This document shows positions 48,701 through 57,554 of a stretch of 64,000 bases of DNA, piece after piece. This DNA comes from Corallium rubrum. Taxonomy: Eukaryota > Cnidaria > Anthozoa > Scleralcyonacea > Coralliidae. The stretch is from positions 458,501-522,500 of the forward strand of contig OZ036014.1 of assembly GCA_964035015.1 (NCBI GenBank). The letters run 5' to 3'. The position numbers and the translations under genes are program-made. The stretch's first letter is position 1. Each line of letters opens with the position of its first letter. The notes below the pieces were generated by a model, which saw nothing but the letters and a program-made list of their open reading frames with translations, did no database searches and had not been told where the DNA came from.

Positions 48701-51016
48701 CAGACAAAGCTGACCAAGAGAAAAATTCTGAGTAACATTGCCCGAATCTATGACCCAATTGGTATAGCTGCTGCCTTCATAATTCGAGCAAAAATTGGTA
48801 TGCAACGGCTGTGGCAAAAGGGGTATGAGTGGGATCAAGAACTGCCTCTTGATGACTGCCAAGAATGGTATAAGCTCTTCCAAGAATTTGAAAAGCTAAA
48901 CGATGTAACATTCCCAAGGTGTGTAACTCCAAAAGATTCCTTTGGAAAGCCAGAGTTGTGTATCTTTGCTGATGCGTCAAGAGAAGCATTTGGAACATGC
49001 GCCTATTTGAGATGGCAAACTACCAAGCAAGAGTATGACGTGAGGTTCATCGCAGCAAAATCCAGAGTGGCTCCACTTAAAGAGTTGACAATTCCGAGAC
49101 TAGAATTGCAGGCAGCTGTATTGGCAGCAAGGCTTTACAAGACCATTCAAGAAGAATGCCGGATACAGTTTGAAAGGGTGATCTTCTTTACTGACAGCAC
49201 TATCGTGTACTCCTGGATCCGCAGTCAAGCTCGGGGATTCAAACCGTTTGTGTCGGTACGCATTGGGGAAATACAAAGCATCAGTGACCCTTGCCAATGG
49301 AGACATATCCCTGGAGAGTTTAACGTAGCAGATGATGTTTCTCGTGGTGTTAAAGTGGAAAACCTTAGTGGACGGTGGAAATGTGGACCAGAATTCGTAT
49401 ACTTACCAGAAAGGGACTGGCCTCAAGATCAAAGTCCAGTCACCAAGGATGATGAAGAAGTACAGAAAGAATACCGAAACCCATACATGGTCAACGTCGT
49501 CTCATCGGTCCAGCAAATTATCCAGTGCAAGAAATTCTCTAAATGGAGAAAGTTGATCCGAGTTACTGCCTACGTACAAAGATTCATCAGAAACATCAAA
49601 GCCAAGCATCAACAAAGAGTGGAAGTACAGAATTCTGCCGGACAGGACGGACCACTGTCACTACAAGAATTAGACGAAGCAGAGAAGTTATGGATCACCG
49701 TAGCACAAGACGACCTACGAGAACGTCAAGCCAAGGGAGAGTTCAGGCAGCTAAGCCCATTTGTTGATCAAGACGGTGTTATAAGAGTTGGTGGAAGAGT
49801 CGACAAGGCCATAGCATCATATGAGATGAAACACCCAGCACTACTCCCGTATAAACATTGGATATCGTTACTTATCACACGACACATGCATCAGCGGTAT
49901 GGACACCCTGGAGTTGCAGCCACCGCAGCCAAAACCAAAGCAAAATATTGGATCTTGAAAGCTCGAGATTTGGCGAAGACAGTCAAGTTTAGATGTGTTA
50001 CTTGTCGAGAAATAGAGCACAAAGCTGAGAATCAACTGATGGCTGACCTGCCAAGAGAACGTCTTTCGCCATATACGCCTCCGTTCTACTACACATCATG
50101 TGATTACTTCGGACCGTATACAGTCAAAGTTGGTCGTAACAAAACAACCAAACATTACGGAGTAATTTTCACCTGTCTTAATACAAGGGCTGTCCACCTT
50201 GAACTAGCGGTTGACTGCTCAGCCATGGAGTTCATGCAAGTACTTCGAAGATTCTTTGCAGTCAGAGGTCAACCGGCGAAGATTCTAAGTGACAACGGAA
50301 CGCAGTTTGTCGGAGCCGAGCGAGAATTGCAAGAGATGTTGGAAGGATGGGATGTGAAGCAACTCAAGGAGTATTGTGCAGAGAAAGGCCTAGAATGGGA
50401 GTTTACGACCCCAGCAGCTCCCCATCAAAATGGCTGCGCGGAAGCGTTGGTCAAGAGTTGCAAGATTGCACTGAAAAAGGCTATTGGAGATCACAAGTTG
50501 ACACCATTCGAGCTGTACACCGCCCTGCTGGAGGTTGCCAACATTGTGAACCAACGTCCGATTGGTTGTTTACCAAATGATCCGAATGATGGATCCTACC
50601 TGTGTCCTAATGATATGCTGCTAGGGCGAGCCTCCAGTGTTATATCCCAAGGCCCATTTAAGGAAACAAGAAATCCACGACACCGAGTAGAATTCGTCCA
50701 AAAAATTATCGATTCGTTTTGGCGGCGCTGGACCAGAGATGTTTTCCCCCTTCTCGTGCCGAGAAGAAAGTGGAACTCTGAAAGGCGCAACATACGCGTT
50801 GATGATGTCGTCATAGTGGCGGATTCCAATGCTGTGAGAGGAAACTGGTGTATTGGCAGAGTAAACCAAGTATTTCCAGGAAGTGATGGAAGAATAAGAA
50901 ATGTTCAAGTCATTTGTCCCACCGGTCAGTACCGAAGACCAGTAACAAAAATCGCTGTGTTGTATCCAGCAGAAGGTTATGAAGATGATGATATCATCGG
51001 GGGGGAGGATGTTTAA
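45725..51016 (+). CDS. BEL/Pao gag-pol polyprotein (1763 aa, intact)
   Basis: Domains in order, residues approximate: charged coiled-coil N-terminus (1-160); DUF1759 gag-like region (170-330); two CCHC-like knuckles (about 370-430); DUF1758 aspartic protease with DSGA (about 483); BEL-type reverse transcriptase with YMDD (about 894-897); RNase H with ADAS and FTDS (about 1080 and 1155); integrase H2C2 zinc finger (about 1385-1430); integrase core with D-D-E in CDYFGPY, SDNGTQF and CAEAL (about 1458, 1521, 1570); DUF5641 tail (about 1640-1750). No frameshift or internal stop. It starts 52 bases after the 5' LTR and ends in the 3' LTR. It is expected to make particles and enzymes for its own reverse transcription and integration. 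Confidence 0.95.
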   Translation: MSQDNKDASKEAKLTRRNAKAALTRSGRALVYRIESGRSIDEVRECLTKVQQTYVDLVEKHDKYTQFIDDDKEFETEELWLEECQQNFLKLEARTKEYEEMALSVNVKKTSEKEVEITNQLKPIEEDTNVTEETSKEDSETLPLNKSQVHTEQCVSKKDNSTSEACAFKIEKPKMPKFNGDVREYAIFKSDFKHIIGTRFNNRDAITLLRSALTGKPLDLIKGIGSDYNSAWDYLDSIYGDPRFVADTVTQDIAKFKPLHNDEDSRFCELVHLIRRSYNTLKEVGRPHDMDNNHMIAIIEQKMCNDDRKIWARHVEREKIEATLENIIEWMTSEMKSRMRATAPLRNIQQPLRAKVYQFSTEQQQKQKSKCWLCPSSDHWVDQCYKFTVLSPDDRLKLVKENHACFSCLKRAGRDHRASSCTRRRPCPEMVNNEQCNKNHHPLLHSSSKFVGVASVVKQKDALLPVLSATILGRNNKQEKSNILIDSGAQVSLIRNDLAEHLKLKGQEVDITIAKVGGQEEELKTKVYEVPVRSLTNKGIFAVQAVGIPHISDGTNEVEINKIAKYFGLQEELCRESGPIDLLIGVDHVNMHTGEIKQVENLVARHSPLGWLVFGATPGKQAGVSKVLHVGIPVSAPVEMSDFWSTESMGVEVKPCLCKPGRLSQVEREEAKVIEESCKKSGKQWLIPYPWKRDPKMLPDNKRQALKRLEATERQLAKDPEQAKAYTRQIKEMEDMKFARKLKPQELKSYEGPVHYIAHHGVVKPEKKSTPLRIVYNSSAIYQGHRLNDYWLKGPDLLNNLFGVILRFREERVAISGDVSKMYHRVLIPEVDQHVHRFLWRDMEVDREPDVYIKTVLTFGDKPAPAMAQIALRKTAEEHQQSYPQAAKALKENSYMDDICDSVKTVEKAQELTKDLDTVLETGGFKVKGWVSNEDLENDGQHPEEEQAMKILHGEGEEKVLGIAWNNKTDNLTFKVKADLAKMTTLDGAIPEQTKLTKRKILSNIARIYDPIGIAAAFIIRAKIGMQRLWQKGYEWDQELPLDDCQEWYKLFQEFEKLNDVTFPRCVTPKDSFGKPELCIFADASREAFGTCAYLRWQTTKQEYDVRFIAAKSRVAPLKELTIPRLELQAAVLAARLYKTIQEECRIQFERVIFFTDSTIVYSWIRSQARGFKPFVSVRIGEIQSISDPCQWRHIPGEFNVADDVSRGVKVENLSGRWKCGPEFVYLPERDWPQDQSPVTKDDEEVQKEYRNPYMVNVVSSVQQIIQCKKFSKWRKLIRVTAYVQRFIRNIKAKHQQRVEVQNSAGQDGPLSLQELDEAEKLWITVAQDDLRERQAKGEFRQLSPFVDQDGVIRVGGRVDKAIASYEMKHPALLPYKHWISLLITRHMHQRYGHPGVAATAAKTKAKYWILKARDLAKTVKFRCVTCREIEHKAENQLMADLPRERLSPYTPPFYYTSCDYFGPYTVKVGRNKTTKHYGVIFTCLNTRAVHLELAVDCSAMEFMQVLRRFFAVRGQPAKILSDNGTQFVGAERELQEMLEGWDVKQLKEYCAEKGLEWEFTTPAAPHQNGCAEALVKSCKIALKKAIGDHKLTPFELYTALLEVANIVNQRPIGCLPNDPNDGSYLCPNDMLLGRASSVISQGPFKETRNPRHRVEFVQKIIDSFWRRWTRDVFPLLVPRRKWNSERRNIRVDDVVIVADSNAVRGNWCIGRVNQVFPGSDGRIRNVQVICPTGQYRRPVTKIAVLYPAEGYEDDDIIGGEDV
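50999..51009 (+). other. BEL polypurine tract
   Basis: A G/A-only tract immediately before the 3' LTR, the expected primer site for plus-strand synthesis. It is also translated as the last residues of gag-pol. Confidence 0.8.
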
Positions 51017-51464
51017 CTGAACGTGCGAACACACTTTAATTTAATTTATGCCATTTATTAACATAATTAGTTGACATTATTATTAAGAACGATGCATGAC
51101 GGTATTGGACATAAAAAACCACGAGGATTATTATTGCTAACCTGTCGAAGTTGTATGCTCGTATTTTATGCTCACCTGTTGATGTTAATTTGAACTGCTA
51201 ACCTGGATTGATATATGGATTTATGTAAATGTATTTTAAATGGCTAACCTGGATTGATTTATGCTCTATATGTTGGATTATGATGGATACGGCGACAGAA
51301 GTAAGGACCGAAAGCTATTATTATTTACTTTAAACCTTTTGACTATTATAATTTCCTTATAACAACCCTGTAAATCATTTATATTTTAGATCGAATTGTT
51401 AAACTACTAAATACGATTTGTTATATTCATCATTCATCTGTGGTTGATAATACTTCGCGGCACA
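51010..51464 (+). repeat. BEL 3' LTR
   Basis: Same length and, as read, the same sequence as the 5' LTR. The gag-pol stop codon (TAA, 51014-51016) lies inside its first seven bases. Confidence 0.95.
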
Positions 51465-51469
51465 GATCT
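51465..51469. repeat. BEL target-site duplication, right
   Basis: GATCT directly after the 3' LTR. Reading on from it recovers the MULE gene's own last codons and a TAG stop. Confidence 0.9.
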
Positions 51470-52092
51470 AACAGTCGAGCTATATAGTTTACAATAATCT
51501 TGTTCAGAGGATGATAAATTAGAATTTATATGCGTGTTTTCTGCGTGTTTATTGTGAGTTGCGCCTGCGATTACGCGTACGCGCATGTCAAGTCATTGTT
51601 CTTGCAAGCGAAGAAAAACATCTTGGCCGCGCGAGGAGTAAGCGCATGAAAGATTAAATATCACGAAAACCACTTTGGTAAGGTATCCTGAAAATTGGCA
51701 CGCAAATAGATACACACATGTAGCATTCAGGAAAACAATTTTAAAAAATTCTGTAGAACGAAAATTTCAAAAATGCTGATTTTCAATTCTGATCGTTTGC
51801 TTCTACAGAATTTTCTGAAACTTACCCAAAACATCTGTTGCAACAACAGATTATGATTCATCGTTTAAAAATTGGGGGTCACCAAAGTTTTTTTCGAAAT
51901 AAAACAAAAAAACTGTCATTATGGACGCCATTTTGCCAACATTGCTTTCGTCATAATTGCCTTGACAACATTATATGTTTTCAAATTTGTACTAATTTTT
52001 AACATTTACTCCATATACTAAACTTTTGTTAGATTTTGGAAACTGTAAATTAGTTAAAAGATCAAAATCTCACGTTCCCAGCCCTTAGGCTA
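51470..52092. other. MULE 3' region beyond its stop codon
   Basis: Non-coding tail of the MULE. The gene's original stop (TAG) lies at about 51485. The rest is AT-rich with no ORF and leads to the terminal inverted repeat. Confidence 0.6.
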
Positions 52093-52111
52093 AAAAGTGT
52101 ATTGAGCCACC

Positions 52112-52180
52112 TTAACTTAACTTAACTTAACTTAACTTAACTTAACTTAACTTAACTTAACTTAACTTAACTTAACTTAA
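52112..52180. repeat. (CTTAA)n microsatellite, left part
   Basis: About 14 pentamers, starting right at the MULE's end. Confidence 0.9.
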
Positions 52181-53137
52181 ACACGGAGCGACTGCATAAG
52201 TACTGGCTGAGGTACTCAGCCAATCCCGCCCAAACGCATCTGATTGGTCCACACAGCTAAAATTACTTCCGGCCTTACAGAGGAACTTTGGCTAAGACTG
52301 AAGAGTGGAGCTTTTGTGAGACTTGTTTAGTTACTGTTTTTAAATTAAACTTGCCGCTTTCCAAACGTCGAATTTGTCTTTTTCAAGTGTAACACATCAT
52401 TTTGAGTAGAAAGACGGAAAAATTACGCTTCCAATACGTCGAAACAAAACTAAGGTGAGGAAAAACCGTACGAAAAAGACCAAGCGTCTCACCATTTTTC
52501 TTGTTGAATGCAGATGTCTGTATTCTTTGCTTATTCATTCATATCTTCCATCCTTGTAATTATAAGACCCTTTTATATACACCAAGAATGTTGATAATGA
52601 ATATCTCCATGTAGATGTCTGAACATCATCTCACTTTCCAACGACGACAACTTTGTTTTTGCACGACCGGCCGTACATGTTGTCTGGAAAGCCAGACAAA
52701 TGACTACTAAAAAGTTCTCAATTTGTGATATATTGACTTGCAAAGTTAATATAATAAACTATTTATTGTCTTCGTTTAAATGGGCTGTTTTAGTTAAATA
52801 TCAAAGTCTTGTCTCTTATGTGGAACTCTATTTTAAAAAACGGCGAAAGACAAAGCAGCTCAACGTGACCTTCAAACATCGTTTGAATGCAAGGTCATAA
52901 ATATTTTACAAATTATTTGACCAAACAAATTTAATCACTTCAGAATTGTTTTTATCTAAGACTCTTATGTTTCTCTTTACAATTTACCTGGTGTATTGAA
53001 AGGTAAAAAGGTTATAAATAAAAGATAATTCTCAAAACTTCACCAGCTCACTGACTCGTTGTTGACTTGACTGTCGACATTTCAAACTGTCACTGCGTAG
53101 CCGGGGGGGGGCTCCCTTTTATACGCTCGCTCCGTGT
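52181..53137. mobile_element. 957-bp element with TTAA target duplications inside a (CTTAA)n array
   Basis: Inverted ends ACACGGAGCGA, flanked by TTAA at 52177-52180 and 53138-53141. TTAA duplications are typical of piggyBac, but the ends lack the usual CCC. No transposase ORF. Confidence 0.7.
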
Positions 53138-53217
53138 TTAACTTAACTTAACTTAACTTAACTTAACTTAACTTAACTTAACTTAACTTAACTTAACTTA
53201 ACTTAACTTAACTTAAC
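53138..53217. repeat. (CTTAA)n microsatellite, right part
   Basis: About 16 pentamers in the same orientation as the left part, consistent with one array split by the 957-bp element. Confidence 0.9.
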
Positions 53218-53296
53218 AGCGCGACAACGTTATATCTACTGCTTCGCAGTAGATACAAAAACTGGCGTGAAATTTCGCTGCATTGGCACTATAAAG

Positions 53297-53465
53297 CCCG
53301 TTCTCCACTAGGCGAATTTGTTCGCGCGAACCGAATGGAAATACCCGTTCATGCAATGTAACTGGTTGGTGCTGCTAGTTTTCGCGCCAATTTTCTTACT
53401 TGCCAATCATATTGCCGGAGAATTCGCTTCGCGCCAACAAATTCGCCTAGTGGAGAACAGGCTTA
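53297..53465. mobile_element. Short foldback MITE AAGCCCGTTCTCCACTAGGC
   Basis: Arms of about 35 bp with ttcgcgcgaa-like cores; same superfamily as 13963-14113. Confidence 0.7.
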
Positions 53466-53789
53466 AGGATCTTGCACTATGGAAAATCAAGATTTGCTGC
53501 GAACCATAGCGATCAGAAGTGGCCAGTGTAAACTGCATGAAACACACTGTATTGACAAAGTAACAACAGTTGACAACTGTTGCTGTACTTTATCAATTTT
53601 CAAGTGAGGTTTTGACAAAGTTTTACTCATACTTTTTGGAAGGCAAAATTTACCTTAATGTACTGTTTAATAAACGGGCAAGAATGTTTTATCAAGGTTT
53701 CTCAAACTCATTAATAATTCATGAACCAAAAACAAAAGAAATTCAGAATGTTTAATTAGTGTTTTGAAACCGGAGGAAGATCCATCTAG

Positions 53790-53990
53790 CTGATCACGTG
53801 ATGACGTTTTGAAATATTTCAAAGTCCTAGGACTTTGAAAATATGTAAATTACTATGTTTGAGAAGTCAGTTCAAACACTCGACGTCGGACTTTACCGGT
53901 ATTTCAAAGCCCTCGTGCATTATAGGCACTCGGATTTTCAATAGGCACTCGGACTTTGAAATCCCGGTAAAGTCCTCCGTCTCGTATTTG
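53790..53990. repeat. Hairpin cluster with ACTTTGAAAT / GGTAAAGTCC motifs
   Basis: caaagtcctaggactttg is palindromic; gactttaccggtatttcaaag at 53889 pairs with ctttgaaatcccggtaaagtc at 53956. No gene. Confidence 0.55.
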
Positions 53991-54517
53991 AACTATTACA
54001 TAAAGGCACAAGGCGATAGCCAAGTATTTTATACACGATACTTTAGCTTTGACTTTGCCGGCTTCGACAACGTTATTATATTTTGTAAAATTACTACGCC
54101 AATGATTAAAACATTCGCAGTACGTATTTTAACAAATGAAAAGACAAACCCCCCTCCCCCAATTATTAGAAACATTTCTGTAACCTACTAAACTTTTTTT
54201 TTTATTTCGCATCTTTATAAAACATTTTCTAAAATCCATACTTCATTATCATAATTAAACTTGTACAAGCTAGATTTCTTGGTCGGGAGAGACAAACATT
54301 TTAAATGTTTTCGACTGTTAATAATAAAGTTATATATTAAATATACAACTGAGTGACACTTTTACCATAGAGATTTTACAGACTAATCATTACAGAAAAA
54401 TCACAGAAAAACAGATTGGTAGACTTCCAATACCCAAACTATTTATAGGATGGGTGATGGGTCATAAATTATCTTTGACAACCCCAGAGTAGAGTAGAGG
54501 ATAACCCTTGATTTTTA

Positions 54518-54856
54518 AGGTGAAGGAACACCGAAAAAAAGAAGAAATACAGGTCAGTCTGGCGTGCTCCCTTGCCCTAATGGTGAGGTAGAAAAGAAAA
54601 GCGTTGTTGCACGTATTACCACCCACCTTAAACATTGTCACGCAACAATGATTTTTTTGCAAGTTGAAAAAATTTGTTGAATAAAGTAGACTCCAGTTCT
54701 ACTTGCTGCATCATGCTGATTCCACTTGAACAAAATCATAGTTGCGTGACAATGTGGTGGGTGGTAATCACTGGTGGTAATACGTGCATCAACGCTATTC
54801 AACTTGCAACGCAACAATGTTACAGCAATTTGTCGCTCGTATTACTTCACCTTAAC
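54518..54856. mobile_element. MITE with AAGGTGAAG ends
   Basis: Left aaggtgaaggaacaccg, right cttcacctt; internal inverted repeat (acgtattaccacccacc and complement). A part (agaagaaatacaggtcagtc) recurs at 59670-59695. Confidence 0.6.
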
Positions 54857-55581
54857 AAACTTTAAGTAAAAATTTCGTACCCCACTCAAATGTTAAAAGA
54901 ATATTTCATACCCATCCTGTAAATAATTAGGCATAATTTGAAATCAAGTTGTTCCGCAACTATAATATGTTTTAAAAAAGGGGGGAAGGATCACAGAGAA
55001 CATTACTGAAAAGTGAAAAAGATGAGAAACCGTCTTTTGCCGAGGATGTGAATTTAAAATCATTGAAATGGATGCGCGCCAATCTGTTTTTTCGTGTCGT
55101 TTTACAGTCAATTTCAGCTTGCTTTTGAAATCCGAAACGTATAATTGAAATGAACATTCCGGACTTACGTTGCAATGTTCAGAACTACAATGCGAGGTAG
55201 ATACAAATTTAGGTCAGCAATTTGTTTCTGTTTAACCAAGTATCTATTATTCTTCATTTCCATCAAATACTATACAACAAATAATCTTCTACGCCGTGAT
55301 TTCGCCAAAGGAATTCAATTCAAAGCTTATTAAATTGGAACTTCACAATGAACTTTGCGAACTTCCGTACTTAGTTCCCAACCTTTCAACAAATGTTGAC
55401 AAACGAATTTCAAAAGCAAGCTGAAACTGACTATAAGTACATATGTGTACAAACTCTTTTTTCTCGGAACAACTAAAACTTGTCGTGTCATTAAATGACA
55501 CACTCTTTACAACAAGAAGTTCTAACAGCCTTGCATAAAAATGTATCGACAATAATGTATTGTGATTAGCACTACTCAGAT

Positions 55582-56180
55582 TACCCTGCGAGTCAGAGCC
55601 CCTTTCCGACTTACGCAGGGCTTGGGGGAAAGTCGGTCGACGAAGCCTGCGTACAGGCGTAAAAATCTTGCAAGTTGTTACAGCATTGTTGCCTGAACAA
55701 TGCTGTAACAACTTGCAACAATGCTGTAACAACTTGTTGACATATGTGAACAACATTGATAAATGAACAACATTGTTCATCATTGTTTCAACAAGTTGTT
55801 ACTGCTTGATGAAACAACAACCGTTGTTCTACATCAACCATGTTCACCATTGTTGTAACATTGTTGTTCATCGTTGTTATTTCGTCATGCTGTTACAACA
55901 TGTTGTATCATGTGCGAACAACGTTGTTGGCTATAAAAATGTGCTGTTGGAACAACTTGTTCATGACTGTTGATTTATCCGTGAACAAGTTGTTCGAACC
56001 ATAAGTGAACAACTTGTTGACAACTTGTTCACGGCGAGCAGCACAACATTGTTCACGGCGGGCAGCACAACATTGTTCACGGCGGGCAGCACAACATTGT
56101 TCACGCCTGTTGACAACCGTGAACAAGTTGTGCGATTTTACGCGCGTAGGTCGGAAAGGGGCACTGACTCGCAGGGTACA
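55582..56180. mobile_element. MITE related to 8600-8905, with AACAACATTGTTC-rich core
   Basis: Ends taccctgcgagtcagagccc and the complement up to 56180. Imperfect flanking duplication (actcagat / actcacag). The core is built of short palindromes (gttgttacaacatgttg-like) and a 24-bp unit repeated three times at 56029-56105. Confidence 0.7.
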
Positions 56181-56384
56181 CTCACAGACCAACAGGAAAC
56201 CAACTTTAAAAAGTGCTGCTTGCATTTAAAAATGTTTATCTAATGATGTTGTATTAAATACATAGCACCTGAATAATAATTATCGTAAACTTTGGAAAAT
56301 AAATTCCAGACTTTAATATACTTGCGCGTGGAGACAATACATGACGTTCAGGGTGGTACGTGTACATTTGGCAGATGATAGTGG

Positions 56385-57055
56385 TACATGTGGTGCATCT
56401 AGTGCCTGTTGTGGATGTAGTGCTGCCTGTTGTGGATGTGGTGCGTGTGGTACATGCGGCACATGTGGTACATGCGGCACATGTGGTGCATCTGGTGCAC
56501 ATGGTGCATCTTGTACATGGGGTACATGTAGTGCATATGGTACATGTGGTTGGTACATGCACGTGGTACATGTGGTTGCTACATGGTACATCTGGTACAT
56601 GTGGTACATCTGGTACATGTGGTTGCTACATACATGTGGTACATATGGTACATGTAGTGCATATGGTACAAATAGTACATTTGGTGCATGTGGTACATGT
56701 GATACACGTGGACATCTGCTACATTTGGTGCATTGTAGCCCATATTATAAAAATGGTGATACATGTGGTGCATGTGATGCATGTGGCACATGTAGTACAT
56801 GTGGTGCATGTGGTGCATTTGATGCATGTGGCACATGTAGTACATGTGGTACATGTGGTGCATGTGGTGCATTTGATGCATGTGGCACATATGGTGCATG
56901 TGGCACACATGGTACATGTGATGCATGTGGCACACATGGTACATGTGATGCATGTGGCACACATGGTACATGTGATACATGTGGCACACATGGTACACGT
57001 GATGCACATGATACATGTGATGCACTGTCATACACATGGTGCTGCATGTGGTGAA
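56385..57055. repeat. Minisatellite of GGTACATGT/GGTGCATGT units
   Basis: About 9-bp units (tggtacatg, tggtgcatg, tggcacatg) with higher-order repeats of about 50-80 bp, interrupted at 56720-56760. Cys/Gly- or His/Val-rich ORFs across it are artefacts. 250 bp beyond the nuclear receptor's stop. Confidence 0.9.
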
Positions 57056-57306
57056 TGTGCTACATACAGCAAATCAAGCATTATATTTATGGATCCATAT
57101 TTAAAGTGGGCACGGTTCTTGGAACGTGGATTTTATAGAGAGTTTTTGTTTTCAGAAGAAATATGTTTGAAACAATACAATATCCGACTCTACTCTTATT
57201 ATACTACACAACTATACTATATACTACATTATATACTAATACTCTTAACTAATTTTCCAGTTATAATATATATATATTGTATACCTAAATAGAATCAATA
57301 ATCTTT

Positions 57307-57554
57307 TCACTTGCCACTGTACAGGAAGTCTGTTAAGCGTGAGTTCACCTGAGATTCGTCATCCGTTAGATTCAGTAAGAACAAACGTTCGGTAATTTTC
57401 GTGCTGATTGAACGCAGTTCTGGTAAGCGAAGCAATACATTACCAAATCTGTTTGGCTGGTCAGCGTAACGTTTGGTGATGTAATCCTGCATCGTTGTGT
57501 GAACGGTGTCTTGAAGTTGTTCAATTAACACCTGGTTCTTCAGTCCTTTGATAT
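57307..57554 (-). CDS. Nuclear receptor last exon: ligand-binding domain helices 9-12
   Basis: A 248-bp exon that completes the split Asp of LLNPD and continues [18 protein letters not shown], then [20 protein letters not shown], the typical helix 9-10 motif. The C-terminus has no LLxEML-type AF-2 core. Stop at 57307-57309. Confidence 0.88.

Larger units (their letters stand above)
45218..51464 (+). mobile_element. Full-length BEL/Pao LTR retrotransposon
   Basis: Two 455-bp LTRs begin TG and end CA, and no difference was seen between them by eye. A 5-bp target duplication GATCT flanks the element (45213-45217 and 51465-51469), as expected for BEL/Pao. A purine tract precedes the 3' LTR. One intact gag-pol ORF fills the interior and no envelope-like ORF is present. 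Near-identical LTRs and an open ORF suggest a very recent insertion and a potentially autonomous copy (inference). A primer-binding site for a specific tRNA was not recognised. Confidence 0.95.
40921..52112 (+). mobile_element. Mutator-like DNA transposon (MULE) interrupted by a BEL element
   Basis: The ends are inverted repeats: GGTGGCTCAATACACTTTT at 40923-40941 and its reverse complement at 52093-52111 (19 of 19), with weaker similarity further in (GGGaCTGGG against GGGCTGGG). Between them lies a spliced transposase gene. Without the 6.25-kb BEL insertion the element is about 4.9 kb. No 9-bp target duplication is obvious; the right end abuts a (CTTAA)n array, which may hide it. Confidence 0.7.

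Noticed and set aside
45218-51464. Endogenous retrovirus with envelope
   Set aside because: There is only one gag-pol ORF with BEL/Pao domain order and no env-like ORF before the 3' LTR.
56341-57292. Cys/Gly- and His/Val-rich ORFs that could suggest a metal-binding protein
   Set aside because: They follow the GGTACATGT minisatellite in more than one frame and on both strands.
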